DNA of 6,973 nt from CAZGUG01 sp964529035 (GTDB taxonomy: Bacteria; Bacillota; Clostridia; Ch29). The stretch covers positions 1 through 6,973 of the forward strand of contig CAZGUG010000075.1 in assembly GCA_964529035.1 (NCBI GenBank), in the 5' to 3' direction. A program made the position numbers and the translations under genes. The notes beneath the pieces are model-generated. The model did not search any database. It had not been told where the DNA came from and saw nothing but the letters and a program-made list of their open reading frames with translations. This document shows positions 5,670 through 6,973 of this stretch, one piece after another. Every line of letters begins with the position of its first letter. Position 1 is the stretch's first letter.

Positions 5670-6350
5670 ATGAAGGGGTTAAGAGAAATAGAATACAAAG
5701 CCAAAATGTATGTCCTGTTTCTGCTGCTTTCAGTGCTGTTGGTTATCCTTCTAATGTATTCTGATATTGGACAAAGTAAAAAAATGTTATGGACGGTTGG
5801 AATTGTAGCGTTTTTTGTGTACTGCCTGTTTCAGACACACAGGTGTTTTTCATATCTGTTTCAAAATCTTATCATAGACGAACTTACCAAGGTATACAAC
5901 TACAGGTATTTTATAATAAGGCTTCAGGAAGAAATGGACAGGGCCAGAAGGTATAAACGGCCCCTGGCAATGGCATTTATAGATTGTGATAATTTTAAAT
6001 CCTATAACGATAAATACGGCCATCTGGAGGGTAATATTGCACTGGAGAAAGTCGGCCGCGCTCTGAAAAAGAACACCCGGGCATACGACATTGTGGCAAG
6101 GTTCGGCGGCGATGAATTTGCTGTTATACTGCCCGAAATTGATATATCCAGTGCAAGGGTTGTAATGAATCGTGCAGCCGCTGCAATTGAAAGTACGGTA
6201 TACAAAACACGGCCGGGTGAAGTGACCATAAGCGTCAGCCTGATAAACTACGGTGGTGAGGATATAAATACGTTCCTGGAAAGGGCGGATGTGTTGCTTT
6301 ACAGGGCCAAGAGAAACAAAAAGAAAAGAATGATAGAACAGAGAGCATAG
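5670..6350 (+). CDS. membrane-anchored diguanylate cyclase (GGDEF)
   Basis: The predicted reaction is 2 GTP to cyclic di-GMP at the inner face of the membrane. Two transmembrane helices are visible (about 13-30 and 40-55) with almost no external loop, then a single GGDEF domain from DELTKVYNYRYF (70-81) to the end at 226. The active site GGDEF is intact at 146-150, the metal-binding D105 lies in FIDCDNFK, and N113/D114 and GH at 117-118 are present. The inhibitory I-site RxxD (R137-D140) stands exactly five residues before GGDEF, so product inhibition is expected. Small departures from consensus are GN in place of GD (121-122), SVS in place of SxG (188-190), and KKK in place of the GRN-like tail. 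No separate sensor domain exists, so any input must come through the membrane helices or a partner. ATG at 5670 follows CAGGGG with five bases between. The gene is monocistronic and convergent with mecA. Confidence 0.92.
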   Translation: MKGLREIEYKAKMYVLFLLLSVLLVILLMYSDIGQSKKMLWTVGIVAFFVYCLFQTHRCFSYLFQNLIIDELTKVYNYRYFIIRLQEEMDRARRYKRPLAMAFIDCDNFKSYNDKYGHLEGNIALEKVGRALKKNTRAYDIVARFGGDEFAVILPEIDISSARVVMNRAAAAIESTVYKTRPGEVTISVSLINYGGEDINTFLERADVLLYRAKRNKKKRMIEQRA

Positions 6351-6351
6351 A

Positions 6352-6378
6352 AAAAAGACTGCCAAAGGCAGTCTTTTT
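6352..6378. terminator. bidirectional terminator between cyclase gene and mecA
   Basis: AAAAAGACTGCC (6352-6363) pairs perfectly with GGCAGTCTTTTT (6367-6378) over an AAA loop, giving a GC-rich core and a T tract on either strand. It starts one base after the cyclase stop (6348-6350), and the mecA stop TAA (6379-6377) overlaps its other end. It should stop transcripts from both sides. Confidence 0.88.
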
Positions 6379-6964
6379 ATATACACCACGCCAGAATTTC
6401 CACAGCACTGTTTTCCACAAGGGTTTTTCCGTATTCCTTCAGATATAATTCCGCCGTTTTACAACGAAAGCCGTATTCTTCGGCTATGGTTTCAACCGAA
6501 AGGTTGGGATATGTGTCATAGGGTTTAAGAACGAGATAATAGGTGTCTTCGTGCCGGTAAGCGGAACTGTCACCTCTGTAAGTATCAATAATCCTTTTAC
6601 TGAGACCGATGACATCCTCAAGGTCGTCAAAACTAAAGCATATTTCCTTCGGTTTGACGGATTTTTTTGTATCGGCACCTTTAATGAATTTGCCGGGGCC
6701 GGGTTTGAGCATCTGTCGGTTTCGATATTTAGTAATAATTATTACAAAAGTATCCCTGGAATTGGGTATAGCTTCAACTATAAGCTGTTCATCCTTAACT
6801 TCAAAGCCCTGTTCAACATAGGCCTGGTATAGTATATCCCAGAACAGTTCCTGTGCCTTGGGGCTGTTGTATACCAGATCGTCCATACCGATATTTCTTT
6901 CTTCAAGGTCAATCGAGTTGATGGTTATTTTTACTTTGTAATCGCTAACCTTTTCAATTTTCAT
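6377..6964 (-). CDS. mecA: adaptor protein MecA
   Basis: MecA proteins deliver substrates to the AAA+ unfoldase ClpC, and so to ClpP, and promote ClpC hexamer assembly. The N-terminus MKIEKVSDYKVKITINSIDL with EERNIGMDDL is characteristic of the substrate-binding domain (about 1-85). A basic, likely disordered linker (86-106, PGPGKFIKGADTKKSVKPK) follows. The ClpC-binding domain (about 107-195) contains FSFDDLEDVIGLSKRI, YRGDSSAYRHEDTYYLVL and a C-terminal AEEYGFR segment. The length of 195 is somewhat under the roughly 218 of the Bacillus protein, mainly in the linker. The ATG at 6964 is nine bases from the window edge, and only TGATGTGTT precedes it, so its ribosome site and promoter lie mostly outside. 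In Bacillus the known client is ComK; the client in this organism is not evident. Confidence 0.9.
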   Translation of the reverse strand: MKIEKVSDYKVKITINSIDLEERNIGMDDLVYNSPKAQELFWDILYQAYVEQGFEVKDEQLIVEAIPNSRDTFVIIITKYRNRQMLKPGPGKFIKGADTKKSVKPKEICFSFDDLEDVIGLSKRIIDTYRGDSSAYRHEDTYYLVLKPYDTYPNLSVETIAEEYGFRCKTAELYLKEYGKTLVENSAVEILAWCI

Positions 6965-6973
6965 AACACATCA

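Overview
The window reads as ordinary chromosome from a low-to-mid GC Firmicute, most likely a Clostridia member. The evidence is AGG/GGG-type Shine-Dalgarno sites, frequent ATA, AGA and AGG codons, a MecA adaptor, a bacterial-ferredoxin-tailed aldo/keto reductase of the kind common in anaerobes, and an LTGC lipobox lipoprotein. The genus cannot be fixed from the sequence alone. Seven complete protein genes are visible, plus the possible 3' end of an eighth. No rRNA, tRNA, CRISPR array or intact transposase is seen.

Layout. Positions 1-52 may hold the tail of an upstream gene. After it come a sigma-A-like promoter, a short hairpin with a T tract, and a GNAT acetyltransferase (166-633). Next is a small membrane protein whose best Shine-Dalgarno points at an ATA codon instead of a normal start (called 714-1160, perhaps 699-1160 or 798-1160). 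It converges on an aldo/keto reductase with two C-terminal [4Fe-4S] motifs (1186-2142, minus strand). A divergent intergenic region of about 265 bases carries promoters for the reductase and for a 603-residue lipoprotein with Asp-rich FG-GAP/VCBS-like motifs (2407-4218), which ends in a terminator that contains its own stop codon. Then comes a secreted protein with four LysM repeats and a His-rich C-terminal domain (4331-5506), followed six bases after its stop by a striking 53-base nested palindrome. A membrane-anchored diguanylate cyclase (5670-6350) converges on mecA (6377-6964, minus strand), and both share a bidirectional terminator.

Function. The genes are mostly single transcription units with their own promoters and terminators, so this is not an obvious operon or defence island. 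Themes are cell envelope (lipoprotein, LysM protein, small membrane protein) and signalling or proteostasis (c-di-GMP synthesis, MecA-ClpC adaptor). I found no convincing undescribed multi-gene system. The items most worth a second look are the nested palindrome at 5513-5565, the C-terminal domain of the LysM protein, and the apparent ATA start near 699.
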